In this document: positions 16,186-25,891 of the stretch, one piece after another
Layout: every line of letters starts with the position of its first letter
Position numbering within the stretch: position 1 is the stretch's first letter
Assembly (NCBI GenBank): GCA_020852965.1
Contig: JADYZV010000073.1
Span: 1 to 64,000, forward strand
Direction: 5' to 3'
Origin: Pirellulaceae bacterium
Lineage (GTDB): Bacteria; Planctomycetota; Planctomycetia; Pirellulales; Pirellulaceae
DNA: 64,000 nucleotides
Program-made: the position numbers and the translations under genes
Notes under the pieces: model-generated
What the model saw: only the letters and a program-made list of their open reading frames with translations
What the model was told of the DNA's origin: nothing
Database searches by the model: none

Positions 16186-18066
16186 CTACTCTTTGGAGTG
16201 GCTGGGGGCGATCACGCGTAGGAGTTGCAGCATGATCCCGCCAAAGATGCAGGCCACAATGGTCAATCCCGTCGCGCGCAGAATATCGCCAAAAATCCAG
16301 GCGCCCATCGCGGGCAAGGCGACGAAGATCGTCACAGAACCCAGGGCCGCAGCAAAAACTCGCAATCCCAAGTCGCGGTCGGGTTGGACGTCCGGAACCA
16401 GCGCGGCAATGCGCGACCAACCGCGTCGACTGGGGAAGACTTGGCGATAGAAACTGACGAGAGTGGCGTCTGTTTCAGGTGGAGTCAGGTAGGTGATCAC
16501 GATCCAGGTCACGATCGTCAAGCTTGCTACAAAAAACGTTTGTTCCTCGGTCACTAGTGCGCGCCCGAATAGGCTGGTTTGCACTGCCGGCTGCTGCAAA
16601 ATCAGAAACCAAAATAGCGAGCCGAACATAGCGGCAATTTCGCTCCAGGCATTGATGCGCCACCAGAACCAGCGCAGCATGTAGACCAATCCAGTACCAG
16701 CTCCCAAGGCAGCTAGGATTTTCCACGCGTCGTCGACAGAGACATTGCGTTCAACCATCAGCCAACTGACAGCTACACCGGCCAGCAACACCAGCACGGA
16801 GATGACTTGACTGGCGCGAAGTAGTTTGCGTTGATCGTGAGCCAAACTAGGGAATAGCGGGACCAGAAAATCGCAAACCAGGTACGACGCTCCCCAATTC
16901 ATCTGGGTACTGATGGTCGACATGAATGCGGCAAAGAAGGTAACCAGCATCAAGCCTGCCAGGCCGGGGGGGCAGAGTTCACGCATCAGCATGGGATAGC
17001 CGACGCCTGGATCAAAATTATTGTCGGCCAGATAGTTGGTCCGCAATTCGGGATGCAGCGCCAGAGCTGCGAAGGCGACCATGATCCACGGCCAAGGTCG
17101 CAAGCCATAGTGGGCGAATTGAAACCATAGAGTAGCCAGCACACTGTGCCGTTGGTCGCGACAGGCGGCCATGCGCTGCACGACATAACCCCCACCTCCC
17201 GGCTCGGCCCCCGGATACCAGGTGGCCCACCACTGCATGCCCAACATGAACACAAAAATATGCAGGGGTAACCACGGATGTTCCGAGCTGAAGGAAGGAA
17301 AGAAAGCGAAGGCCTGGCCATCGCCGAACTGCGTTTCGATGTTGCTGCGCAGTTCATCGACTCCCCCAACCGCTTGCACGGCTACGAACGCAAAGATTGT
17401 GCAGCCGACAATGGCCACCACAAACTGCACCGCGTCGGTAATCGCTACACCCCACATGCCGCTGAGTACGCTATACAGAGCTACGGCCGCCAACATGCTC
17501 AGCACACACAACCATGCGAGGCTGTCCGAGTTCGATGCGGCTACGGCAGATGCATCGGCGGTCATGGCCATGGCGTTCAATGTATCTGCCGAACTATCGT
17601 AGAAGATCGTCTCTTTGAGGACGGTCAGCATCGCCTTGGTGACCCAACCGACGACAATGGGAATCACGATGAGAGTAATGTACACGGCGCGTGTGATACG
17701 TAGCCAATGCGCCGGTTTGCCGCTGTATCGCAGTTTGAGGAGTTCTACGTCGGTGACAACTCCTGCCCTGCGCCACAGGCGTGCATAGACGAAGGCGGTA
17801 AACATGCCACCAAAGGCGAAGGCCCACCAAAACCAATTCCCGGCCACTCCGTATTTGCACACCAGCCCAGTTACCGCCAGTGGCGTATCTGCCGCGAAAC
17901 TGGTTGCAACCATGGAGGTTCCTGCTATCCACCACGGTAGAGCTCGTCCCGAAACGAAGAACTCATCCGTGCTCGTCGACGCGCGCTTCGAGTACCATAG
18001 CCCCACGCCAATCGTGACGGCTGCAAACGCTGCGATAATCAACCAATCGATAAATACGATTTCCAT
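16186..18066 (-). CDS. sodium:solute symporter family protein
   Basis: This 626-residue polytopic membrane protein has about 13-15 hydrophobic helices. N-terminal DWLIIAAFAAVTIGVGLWYSK, then DEFFVSGRALPWWIAGTSMV and ATSFAADTPLAVTGL, are the characteristic first helices of the SSS (solute:sodium symporter) family, as are GMWGVAITDAVQFVVAI and MSTISTQMNWG. The substrate cannot be told; planctomycete relatives often sit beside sugar or amino-acid genes, but here the neighbours give no hint. The gene stands alone on the minus strand, with repeats at both ends. The start ATG at 18066 fits the usual N-terminus. Confidence 0.88.
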   Translation of the reverse strand: MEIVFIDWLIIAAFAAVTIGVGLWYSKRASTSTDEFFVSGRALPWWIAGTSMVATSFAADTPLAVTGLVCKYGVAGNWFWWAFAFGGMFTAFVYARLWRRAGVVTDVELLKLRYSGKPAHWLRITRAVYITLIVIPIVVGWVTKAMLTVLKETIFYDSSADTLNAMAMTADASAVAASNSDSLAWLCVLSMLAAVALYSVLSGMWGVAITDAVQFVVAIVGCTIFAFVAVQAVGGVDELRSNIETQFGDGQAFAFFPSFSSEHPWLPLHIFVFMLGMQWWATWYPGAEPGGGGYVVQRMAACRDQRHSVLATLWFQFAHYGLRPWPWIMVAFAALALHPELRTNYLADNNFDPGVGYPMLMRELCPPGLAGLMLVTFFAAFMSTISTQMNWGASYLVCDFLVPLFPSLAHDQRKLLRASQVISVLVLLAGVAVSWLMVERNVSVDDAWKILAALGAGTGLVYMLRWFWWRINAWSEIAAMFGSLFWFLILQQPAVQTSLFGRALVTEEQTFFVASLTIVTWIVITYLTPPETDATLVSFYRQVFPSRRGWSRIAALVPDVQPDRDLGLRVFAAALGSVTIFVALPAMGAWIFGDILRATGLTIVACIFGGIMLQLLRVIAPSHSKE

Positions 18067-18120
18067 TTCGTGTACTCTATTTCAATGTAACCATTCACGT
18101 TAAACGTGGGAACTGAGACA

Positions 18121-18147
18121 ATGTAGAACCATTGTCTCAATGGTTCA
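18121..18147. repeat. short hairpin repeat (GTAGAACCA family), copy 1
   Basis: GTAGAACCATTGTCTCAATGGTTC is an imperfect palindrome. Its counterpart at 45451-45480, TGTAGAACCA-CTATCTCGA-TGGTTCTACA, has a perfect 10-bp stem. Both are intergenic. This copy lies just upstream of the symporter start. Confidence 0.6.
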
Positions 18148-18161
18148 GGTTTGGATTGTTT

Positions 18162-18394
18162 AACCCGGATTATTCATAACCCGCAACGTCAGCAAGGACG
18201 TTTGAGTCAGAGTCGAAAATTAAAAGCATGAATTACCTTGGTTTTTCGCAACCCAATTGCAGTTGCGTCAAACGTCCTTGCTGACGCTGCGGGTTACGAT
18301 TGCATAGCAGACTGTTTTTTGCTCGTATGACGTAAACCTATTCGCTATCATCGTTTACTTCGCTTTCTCGAAGACTCATGAATAATCCGGGTTT
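18162..18394. repeat. nested inverted repeat of about 233 bp
   Basis: The outer arms are AACCCGGATTATTCAT (18162-18177) and ATGAATAATCCGGGTTT (18378-18394). Nested inside is a second pair, ACCCGCAACGTCAGCAAGGA (from 18179) and its near-complement TCCTTGCTGACGCTGCGGGT ending at 18294. The DNA can therefore fold as a two-tier cruciform. There is no coding capacity or transposase. It fills most of the gap between the symporter and the sialidase-like gene and looks like a MITE. Confidence 0.8.
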
Positions 18395-18454
18395 AACCCT
18401 ATCAAAACCCCAAACAATTGGGGACAATTGTTCTACTTTTCTATGAAGTGTGCT

Positions 18455-21400
18455 CTACTTCAATTGGCTAGGGTCGATGACGAGGTGCTTGATGCGGTCG
18501 CGTTTCCAGGTATAGGTAATGTGGACTAGGCCCGCATCATTGGCAAGTTGGCTAGTTGGTGTTTGAATCATGGCAGGGTAGCTGAACTCGGCTCCAGGTT
18601 CATTCTCAAGTTCGGCGACCGGACGCCATTTGAGACCATCTTCGGATAGTGCCAAGTTCAATAGCCCGCGTTCGCCCCAACCGGACGCGCCAGAGCCAAG
18701 ATGATTGTAGACCAAAAGATGCCTACCATCGGCCAGCGTCACGCCATCGATACCCGAATTTGGGTTTGGTAGATCGAGCGCTTCGAGCGCTGACCAAGTC
18801 CGACCTGCATCGGCCGAGAAACTACTGGCAATCACACTCTGCTCTGTCCTGCACAGGGCCTGCAAGCGGCCGTCAGCGTGAGTGAGCAGCGTGGGCTGGA
18901 TGGCTTGAAATTTAGACGCGTCTTCCAGTGGGCCGACGCGAGTCCAATCGCCGTGGGGGAGCCCCTGCACGAGCTCCACGGATTCAAAATGGACCCGCCA
19001 GCCATCCGACTCGGTCGACGAACCACACAATAGCGTAGAGTGATCGTCGAGCAGAATTGGCTTGCAGCGCACCGGACCGTCAATGCCTTGGGGCAAGCGG
19101 CGGCGATCGACAAAAGTTCGCCCTCGATCGTAACTGACCAGCATCTCACCCCACCACTCGCTCGGACTCGGGCCGACTTTGAAGAATAACAATGTGGGCG
19201 CATCACCGGACGGTTGATAGAGAACTGGGTTCCAGCAGGGGTATCGCAAGCCAGCGTGTTGCACTCCATCGGCCACTTGTCGTGGCGCTGTCCAACCGGC
19301 ACCGTCGTGGTAGCTGCTCCAAATCCCAACGTCGTCATCGCCCTCTTTGGTACCGCCGAACCACGCGCAGACCAAGCCGCGCGAGGTGCGGCAGACGGTT
19401 GAAGCATGGCTGGCCTTGAACGGCGAGGTATCGAAAATGAACTCTTCTTGGACTAGCCCAGCCAAACGCGGCGGAGCGACCGGGGTTGGTTGAGCTGCTT
19501 GCGTTTGTTCTTTCGTATACTGGATGCAATCGGCGTGCAGGGAGTGATAGATGCGACCATTCTCGCTACCGACCAGCAAGTCGGGCTGGGCATCGCCATC
19601 GAAGTCGACCACACTGGGGCTCGACGTATGTCCGGCAACATTGCGCCGCGCCAAATTGCCTACCTTCTTGAGAACGACATGGTCGTCCCGCTCTTCGCAA
19701 TTTCGATACCAGGTGGCATTTTCGGAATTGACCAGCACATCGAGACGACCGTCGCTGTCCCAATCGACAACAGCCAGTTTCGTGCGCCCCGAGCTACCGC
19801 AAGATTTTGGGTTCAAACGCAATGGTTGATTGTCTTCATCCACGAAGATACGTTGCGCGGGACCACCGGCCGAGCGGAGCGTTAGATAGCCTTGCTGATC
19901 CAGCATTACTAGGTCGAGTCGTTGATCGCGATCAAAGTCGATGGCAACCGGTGTTGTTCGCCATTGCGTCAGCGATGAACTCGATGGCGTTTGCCACCAG
20001 TACCACGCGGGAGGAAATTCACTCAAGCCCGTATCGAACTCGCGCTCGACCAGCGCGCCCGATTCGTTGATGAGCAGACCAACTCGGGCCAAGATCGAAT
20101 TGAAGACGATGTCACCATCACCGTCGCCATCCCAGTCGGCAACGGAGAGCGTGGTGTAACCCCACTTGGCTTCGCAGGGGCCTTGGATGGAACCGCTCGG
20201 ACCAGCCTCGACGCGAAATGGTCGGCTCGTTCCATCGCTGAGTTTCACTTGTAGCAATTGCGGCGCGCCCCACTTGGGGAGACCATTTTCTGCGTTACCC
20301 AAGTTTTCGAACCAGCCGATATGACCCGCCGTGTTGCCGCATACGATATCTTGATCGCCGTCTTGATCCCAATCGTAGCCGAAGGGAGTGGCCAAGGCAC
20401 CAAATTTGAGCGTGTCGGCTTGTTGCTGAAAATATTGCGGCGATTCGAAAACTGGGGCACCCCGGCGCAATTCGCCGGTGTTCTCAATAAAAGCAACTCG
20501 GCCATCTTCGTCACCAACGACCAAGTCGTAATCGCCATCGCTGTCCCAATCGACGGCCGTGGGAGTGATCATCTGCAGCTCCATCGTCAGCGGTTCGCCT
20601 ACCGAGTTGATCAAACGCTGGCCGGTAGCATAGCGTGGCTCGTTGCGTGAACCGATATTCTGGAAATAAGTAAAACCATCGAGAAACTCGCCGCACAATA
20701 GATCGAGGTCCCCATCGTGATCAAAATCGACGCAGCTTGGGCTGGGCCAACCATAGACATCGATATCGCTACCCTCGGCCTGTAGACGTTGTGGTTCGGA
20801 TGAATAGTCGGCTTGCGCATCGGAACCTTTGTTTTCGACCAGATAAACGTAGCCGTGCAGTGGACCATTGCGCCAATTGCCGCGACTGTCGTAGGCATGG
20901 TCCCAAGTGTATGCGCTCCAGTCACCAGTGCCGACTAACAGATCCTGGTCGCCATCGCCGTCATGATCGACATAGCGCCACATGTTGGCGCGAATGCGTT
21001 CGGAAAGTTGATGGTTAGGGTTGGTCGGTGCGTCGATCCGAGTTGACTTGTCGAAGTTGAAAAGACCACTGGTCGGATCGCGGCGATATTCCTGACCAGG
21101 TTTCAGGATGACGGGCTGCTCTGACACCTGGCTGAGCAGCAGGTACGGAGCGCCATCGGCAATGCGCACGGCAGGTTTGAATACTGGCAGCTTGACCTGC
21201 GGATCTTGCGTTGGATTTTCGAAGTAGTACAGACCGTTGGACGGTTTGTCAGGGCAACTGACTAGCAAGTCCATGTCGCCATCCTGGTCATAGTCGAGCG
21301 GAAGCGGGTAGGCCCACAAGCCAACTCCCAAATCGACCACCAAACCTGGATTGTTATAGGCCAGCGGTTGCAGCTTTTCCGTGGCGTCTTCGGCAGCGAC

Positions 21401-21538
21401 CTCGGTTTGCTGTATAAAGCCTAGCATCACGCACAGCGATAACCCAAAGAACTTTTCAAGAGACAGCCAGCATTTTGAATTGCCGAGGCAAGATCGCGAT
21501 AATTGGGGGAGCAGAAAAGTCAATTTGGAATGTCGCAT
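18455..21538 (-). CDS. secreted FG-GAP/VCBS-repeat protein with C-terminal sialidase-like domain
   Basis: The protein has 1027 residues. A signal-type hydrophobic segment (FFGLSLCVMLGFIQQ) precedes EVAAEDA. Residues about 60-660 contain many calcium-binding FG-GAP/VCBS blades such as DYDQDGDMDLLVS, DHDGDGDQDLLVG, DFDHDGDLDLLCG and DWDGDGDGDIVFN. From about residue 690 the sequence turns into a BNR/sialidase propeller (CAWFGGTKEGDDDVGIW, Asp-box-like SYDRGRTF and SADAGRTW). It probably acts outside the cytoplasm on glycans, but catalysis is unproven. The ATG at 21538 is preferred because a TATAAT box overlaps the longer frame's start. Confidence 0.8.
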   Translation of the reverse strand: MRHSKLTFLLPQLSRSCLGNSKCWLSLEKFFGLSLCVMLGFIQQTEVAAEDATEKLQPLAYNNPGLVVDLGVGLWAYPLPLDYDQDGDMDLLVSCPDKPSNGLYYFENPTQDPQVKLPVFKPAVRIADGAPYLLLSQVSEQPVILKPGQEYRRDPTSGLFNFDKSTRIDAPTNPNHQLSERIRANMWRYVDHDGDGDQDLLVGTGDWSAYTWDHAYDSRGNWRNGPLHGYVYLVENKGSDAQADYSSEPQRLQAEGSDIDVYGWPSPSCVDFDHDGDLDLLCGEFLDGFTYFQNIGSRNEPRYATGQRLINSVGEPLTMELQMITPTAVDWDSDGDYDLVVGDEDGRVAFIENTGELRRGAPVFESPQYFQQQADTLKFGALATPFGYDWDQDGDQDIVCGNTAGHIGWFENLGNAENGLPKWGAPQLLQVKLSDGTSRPFRVEAGPSGSIQGPCEAKWGYTTLSVADWDGDGDGDIVFNSILARVGLLINESGALVEREFDTGLSEFPPAWYWWQTPSSSSLTQWRTTPVAIDFDRDQRLDLVMLDQQGYLTLRSAGGPAQRIFVDEDNQPLRLNPKSCGSSGRTKLAVVDWDSDGRLDVLVNSENATWYRNCEERDDHVVLKKVGNLARRNVAGHTSSPSVVDFDGDAQPDLLVGSENGRIYHSLHADCIQYTKEQTQAAQPTPVAPPRLAGLVQEEFIFDTSPFKASHASTVCRTSRGLVCAWFGGTKEGDDDVGIWSSYHDGAGWTAPRQVADGVQHAGLRYPCWNPVLYQPSGDAPTLLFFKVGPSPSEWWGEMLVSYDRGRTFVDRRRLPQGIDGPVRCKPILLDDHSTLLCGSSTESDGWRVHFESVELVQGLPHGDWTRVGPLEDASKFQAIQPTLLTHADGRLQALCRTEQSVIASSFSADAGRTWSALEALDLPNPNSGIDGVTLADGRHLLVYNHLGSGASGWGERGLLNLALSEDGLKWRPVAELENEPGAEFSYPAMIQTPTSQLANDAGLVHITYTWKRDRIKHLVIDPSQLK

Positions 21539-21578
21539 GGTGGGACTCAGTTCGCGTGGAGCGGCAAGGAAGCCCAAC

Positions 21579-21584
21579 ATTATA
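21579..21584 (-). promoter_or_regulatory. -10 box (TATAAT) for the sialidase-like gene
   Basis: On the minus strand TATAAT occurs in the context TTCTGCTATAATGTTGG, 40 bp upstream of the ATG at 21538. No good TTGACA-type -35 box is visible. The context GCTATAAT is shared with the boxes at 23923 and 49648. Confidence 0.45.
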
Positions 21585-21624
21585 GCAGAACCCTAGTCGC
21601 GGGGCGTTGTATTGGTCAATTGCT

Positions 21625-21652
21625 GTTGATAGTCGCCGACCGCTCCGCCGGT
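21625..21652. repeat. solo arm of the family-E repeat
   Basis: The 28 bp GTTGATAGTCGCCGACCGCT plus CCGCCGGT differ at two positions from the reverse complement of the right arm of the element at 53374-53554. No opposite arm is seen here, so this is a truncated copy. The remaining 370 bp up to the porin gene (21653-22023) show no gene or clear signal. Confidence 0.75.
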
Positions 21653-22023
21653 CAGTTGCTTAAGTTGATTCCACAAGGACCTACTCGAAACGCCTTGAGC
21701 ACCCACCCATCAAACACTCCGAAGCTTCCTGCCAATTGCCATCGCCGAACCAAAGAACAAAAATCCTCGTGCGTCGTCAATTGTCAGGGAAAAATGCCTC
21801 ACGCAAAGGCCAGAACTCGCAATGAATCCCAATCGCGAAGAGGCAGAATAATGGCGGCAGAATAATAGGGGAATCACCACCACAAATACCCACGGCGATT
21901 TTGTTGTCGAGATGCCGCGTTGGATTTTATAACATGGTGGCGTTCAGCGAGTTCCACCGGCGGGAGGCGTCCGGGCGAGGAGGCTGGGCACTATCTAAAA
22001 AAAGATGCAACTTTGTGCGTTGC

Positions 22024-23469
22024 TTAGAAATCGAACTGGACGCGCGCAGCAAAAGTGTTGCTCACGCTGTCGCCGACACTGGGGTGGTTCAAACTACCGT
22101 TGACCCACTCGAATTGGCTCTTGGCGTTGGTCCACCAGTACCAATTTAAACCCAGGGAGTAGGAGTCGAGGCGACCTGTGGGGCCCGTGACACTAGGCAA
22201 ACCGAACAGTGGGTTGAGGTTGATTGTACTGACTTGTGCTACCGTTTCCCAGGCACCCCAATTGCCCGAGGCGATGTCGAGTGGGCAATGGGGTGTGACT
22301 CGTCCGAAGACGGCACCGCTGCGATTGTATGGGATAACTTCGCCGGTCAGCATGTGTCGCAACGTGATATAGCCGGCTTGCACTGTCGGCGTTTCACCGG
22401 TGGGCAAATCGATTCGCGCCCAACGATTCTCAGCTTGAACTAGCGTGTGCCCCCAAGACCATGCGCCTGCGAGGTTGAACAGGTTGGCATGGTCCAGGTT
22501 GAACACGCCTGACTGGACGAAAGGTGGCACAAAGACAATTGGAAAAACGCTCAAGCCGCCCGGTCCCAGGTTGGGTTGTTGGCCGACGGTGACTTCGTCT
22601 TGGCTTGCCAATTGAAGTTGATCGCGGGCTGGATCGATGTAGCTGTGTCCGACGCCCAAGTGAATCAAATTCGAGTCGCCGCAATCGCGCAACAGATAGG
22701 TCAAACGTACGGCCGTTCCCAGACCTCCGTTGTCGCCATAAACATTTCCAAAATTGTCGGACAGAGTTCGGAAGCCCGACATGGCCCAGGTGGCGCGCTG
22801 GTCCAGGGCGGTATCTGAAAACATAATGCCGGATTGACGAAAGGGGGACAGAGCGACGGTGGTTGGTCGTTCCATGAACGGCAATTCGCGAACGCTTGTA
22901 AACTCGCTCATCCCAAACGGCTGGCGAAAGCGACCTATGCGCACGTTGCCCAAAGGCGTGCCTTTAATTTGCCCCCACACATCGACAAATCGAGCTTGGC
23001 CTTGCGCCAAGTCAAATTCCAGCATGTACGAGCCACGTTCGGAGACGTTGCCAGCAGCGGCCAATCTCGCCCGGCGGAAGCCAGTGCCATCTTGGATGTC
23101 TCCCAGCACCAGACGGCTTTCGCCCGACTGTGCGAAGCGGGCGGTATCCAATTGGAAGACGCCGGTGATTTTATAGTCTGGATACTTTTTCTCGTCCGGC
23201 TTGGCAGCCGCAGCAGCCGTCGCTGCGCTAGGTCTAGGCTGGAGGGGCGGAACGGTCGGCACACCGGCCAGCTCAGGGAATGCCGGTTGTTGGTAGACTA
23301 CCGGCTGACCGGCTGCTGGCAGGTTCGTCTCAGCACGTAGTTGATCGAGCTGTTGCTGCAGCGACTCGATCTGTTGGTTGGTACTGCTCTGCCCCCATGC
23401 CGAGCCGCTTGGATTTATCGACAATGTGCTGATGGACAATAGCGTCAGCCCAACAATGAATCGACGCAT
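22024..23469 (-). CDS. OprP/OprO-type outer-membrane porin with N-terminal coiled coil
   Basis: This 481-residue protein begins with a signal peptide (RRFIVGLTLLSISTLS...SAWGQ). The coiled coil NQQIESLQQQLDQLRAE follows, probably a periplasmic or peptidoglycan anchor, then a Pro/Ala-rich linker. The barrel carries features of phosphate-selective porins: GFRRARLAAAGNVSERGSYMLEFDL, GRFRQPFGMSEFTS and the terminal aromatic residue in AARVQFDF. It likely forms an anion channel; phosphate specificity is not established. GGAG lies 9 bp upstream of the ATG at 23469. Confidence 0.8.
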   Translation of the reverse strand: MRRFIVGLTLLSISTLSINPSGSAWGQSSTNQQIESLQQQLDQLRAETNLPAAGQPVVYQQPAFPELAGVPTVPPLQPRPSAATAAAAAKPDEKKYPDYKITGVFQLDTARFAQSGESRLVLGDIQDGTGFRRARLAAAGNVSERGSYMLEFDLAQGQARFVDVWGQIKGTPLGNVRIGRFRQPFGMSEFTSVRELPFMERPTTVALSPFRQSGIMFSDTALDQRATWAMSGFRTLSDNFGNVYGDNGGLGTAVRLTYLLRDCGDSNLIHLGVGHSYIDPARDQLQLASQDEVTVGQQPNLGPGGLSVFPIVFVPPFVQSGVFNLDHANLFNLAGAWSWGHTLVQAENRWARIDLPTGETPTVQAGYITLRHMLTGEVIPYNRSGAVFGRVTPHCPLDIASGNWGAWETVAQVSTINLNPLFGLPSVTGPTGRLDSYSLGLNWYWWTNAKSQFEWVNGSLNHPSVGDSVSNTFAARVQFDF

Positions 23470-23579
23470 ACTCGTCAGCTCCGGATGGTCAGCACGATTT
23501 CAATAAGGCTCCGTTTGGTTAGAATCGGCACAATCGAGACAAGTTACCCAGCTAAACTGAAGTCGCCGGAAAATCTTAA

Positions 23580-23873
23580 CAAGCTAAGGATAATGGGATC
23601 TGGCTTGGATACGATTGTCTCATTATGCCCGGCGTGAAGATCGGCAATGGCGCGATCATCGCCTCGCGATCCGTAGTCGTTGCCGATGTCCCTCCCTATA
23701 CAATATTCGGAGGCAATCCGGCAAAGGAGATCAAACTGCGTTTCGCGCAAGAGACGATATTGGCACTTGAAGAAATCGCTTGGTGGGACTGGCCCATTGA
23801 AAAGATAACAGAGCACCTGGCCGTTATCGTGTCCGCAGACGTAGAGGCCTTGAGGGCCTGTTCCGATGTTTGA
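23580..23873 (+). pseudogene. CatB/Vat-type hexapeptide acetyltransferase, 3' remnant
   Basis: An open frame after a stop at 23577-23579 codes GIWLGYDCLIMPGVKIGNGA, then VVVADVPPYTIFGGNPAKEI and the C-terminal EIAWWDWPIEKI. These are the last left-handed beta-helix coils and tail of xenobiotic O-acetyltransferases (Vat/CatB), normally about 210 residues long. About 100 N-terminal residues, including most coils and the catalytic His, are missing, and no start codon with a ribosome binding site precedes the match (the first ATG, 23625, is inside a coil). It looks like a decayed, possibly acquired gene. The porin gene start is about 110 bp away. Confidence 0.8.
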
Positions 23874-23901
23874 CCAAGTAGGGACCGTGGCTAGTACTTT
23901 C

Positions 23902-23928
23902 TTGGCGGCGGAAAGAATCCGCTATAAT
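23902..23928 (+). promoter_or_regulatory. sigma-70-type promoter for the NDH-2-like gene
   Basis: TTGGCG (23902-23907) and TATAAT (23923-23928) are separated by 15 bp, in the context CCGCTATAATAG, about 47 bp before the ATG at 23976. Spacing is slightly short. The same CGCTATAATAG context precedes 49648. Confidence 0.5.
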
Positions 23929-23975
23929 AGCAGGGCTTTCGGAAATGCTTCGTTATTGATTTCTAAGGGCCCATC

Positions 23976-25622
23976 ATGGAATCGCCTTCTGGAGAACCTT
24001 CTGTTCAGCGGGTCTTAATACTGGGGGGTGGCTTCGCAGGTATTAACGTAGCCCAGCAATTGGAAAAGCGGTTCAAGCGGTTTCGGAACGTCGAGATCGC
24101 AGTCATCAATTCTGAGAACTATTTCGTTTTTCAGCCGCTGCTGGCGGAGGTCGTTTCTGGAAACATCGGATTGTTGGACACCGTCAGTCCCATTCGGCGG
24201 CTATTGAAACGCGCTCGGCTCTACGTGCGAGAGATCGATAGCATCGATTTGAACCAGCGTACGGTGACCCTGACGCCGGGGTTTCGGCCGCGACCCGATA
24301 TTCTTCATTACGATCATTTGGTATTGGCGTTAGGCAACGTCACCGACTTTCGCGGAATCCCCGGTTTACCTGAGCACGCGTTGCCGTTTAAGACCTTGGC
24401 GGACGCGGTCCACCTTCGCAACCACTTGTTGCACGCGTTGGAGGAAGCGAGTATCGAAACCGATGACGACGTTCGCGCTGGACTGCTCACATTCGTCGTA
24501 GCCGGAGGCGGGTTTTCGGGAGTCGAAGTCGCGGCTGAGATGAACGATTGCTTGCGCCGAATCGCAAAACAGTATCGCCAGATTGATCCACGAGCGATTC
24601 GAGTGATCTTGGTTCACAACGGTGACCAAGTATTGCATCGAGAGTTGGGGGCTGGGCTCAGTAAATACGCAACCGACGTGTTGCGTAAGAAAGGGGTCGA
24701 ATTGCTATTGGGTCGTAGGCTTAAAACTGCAACTCGGGATGCCGCCATCTTGGACGACGGCCAGCGGATACTCACGCGTACGCTGGTCTCGACGGTTCCG
24801 TCCTCGCCCAATCCCTTGATCGATTCACTCGACATACCCAAGGATCGCGGGCGACTCGTTGTCGATAGATTTTTAGAGTTGTCGGGCCATCCTCAGGTGT
24901 GGGGACTGGGTGATTGTGCATTGGTGCCGATGGCCAGCAAGGGGGAGTTCTGTCCTCCCACGGCACAGCATGCGATTCGCCAAGCGAACACGGTTGCGCA
25001 AAACATTGCGGCCAGTATCATGGGTGGCAAGAGACAAGCATTCAATTTCAAAGGCTTGGGGAAGATGGGTTCCGTTGGGCATCATAGCGCCGTGGCTGAA
25101 CTCTTCAATCGATTTCGAATTTCCGGCTTCTTTGCTTGGATCATGTGGCGAACGGTTTATTGGTCGAAGTTACCAGGGACGGCTCGTAAAATCCGAGTCG
25201 GCGCAGCCTGGTTTTTGGACTTGGTTGTACCACCGGACACGGTTGAGTTGAAACTATCTCAGCCGGGTGGCGTGACGCAGTCGCACTTTGAAGTCGGCGA
25301 GATAATATTCAGCCAAGGCGATCTGGGAGACGCGTTTTACATTATCCTTGAGGGCGAAGCCGAAATCATCATCGAGTCGGGCGGAGCTTCGCAAATTGTG
25401 GCCGTGCTTTCGGCTGGTGAATATTTTGGAGAACTGGCACTGCTGAATAACAAGCGAAGGTCGGCGACCGTGCGCTGCAAAACGCCGATGAATGTTCTCT
25501 CGATGCGGCGCGCCGACTTTAATGCGTTAACGACAAATCTACCGAGCTTGAAACAAACCTTCCAGCAGATGAAGTATTCTAGTTCGCCGCGCAGTTCAGT
25601 TCCGGTCAAAACAGACCTTTAA
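23976..25622 (+). CDS. type II NADH dehydrogenase-like flavoprotein fused to a cyclic-nucleotide-binding domain
   Basis: The protein has 548 residues. The N-terminal half has two dinucleotide-binding motifs, GGGFAGINVA near residue 17 and AGGGFSGVEVAAEM near 175, plus the FAD-binding VWGLGDCALVP and CPPTAQHA motifs of NDH-2 enzymes, which pass electrons from NADH to quinone at the membrane. From about residue 435 a second domain (FEVGEIIFSQGDLGDAFYII, GEYFGELALL, RRSATVRC) is a Crp/cNMP-binding fold. The region LGSVGHHSAVAELF...FAWIMWRTVY may be the membrane-facing segment. The fusion suggests the dehydrogenase is controlled by a nucleotide. No helix-turn-helix is present. ATG 23976 follows AAGGGC. 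Confidence 0.85.
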   Translation: MESPSGEPSVQRVLILGGGFAGINVAQQLEKRFKRFRNVEIAVINSENYFVFQPLLAEVVSGNIGLLDTVSPIRRLLKRARLYVREIDSIDLNQRTVTLTPGFRPRPDILHYDHLVLALGNVTDFRGIPGLPEHALPFKTLADAVHLRNHLLHALEEASIETDDDVRAGLLTFVVAGGGFSGVEVAAEMNDCLRRIAKQYRQIDPRAIRVILVHNGDQVLHRELGAGLSKYATDVLRKKGVELLLGRRLKTATRDAAILDDGQRILTRTLVSTVPSSPNPLIDSLDIPKDRGRLVVDRFLELSGHPQVWGLGDCALVPMASKGEFCPPTAQHAIRQANTVAQNIAASIMGGKRQAFNFKGLGKMGSVGHHSAVAELFNRFRISGFFAWIMWRTVYWSKLPGTARKIRVGAAWFLDLVVPPDTVELKLSQPGGVTQSHFEVGEIIFSQGDLGDAFYIILEGEAEIIIESGGASQIVAVLSAGEYFGELALLNNKRRSATVRCKTPMNVLSMRRADFNALTTNLPSLKQTFQQMKYSSSPRSSVPVKTDL

Positions 25623-25891
25623 TTGCAAAAGCTAATTCGGCTGACCAATGGTCTGTCTTGTTGAAATAAATTGATTACCGTGCATAGTTGCTAGCCGAAT
25701 TGTTGTATTCACTCACGATGGTTGTAAAGTGGCAATTTCACGCTCGGTTGATCAATCTGCAATTGGACGTAAGTTCGTTGACATTCCGCGTACCGCCGTG
25801 GCCTTGGCCGTGACTGCGGTTGCACTGGATTTCACGTGCGTGACATGTACATCTACGGTTATCCCTCAACTGAAACGATCACCTTTTGATT

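Noticed and set aside
25778..25783. TTGACA upstream of the zeta-like gene
   Set aside because: No -10 box follows at 16-18 bp.
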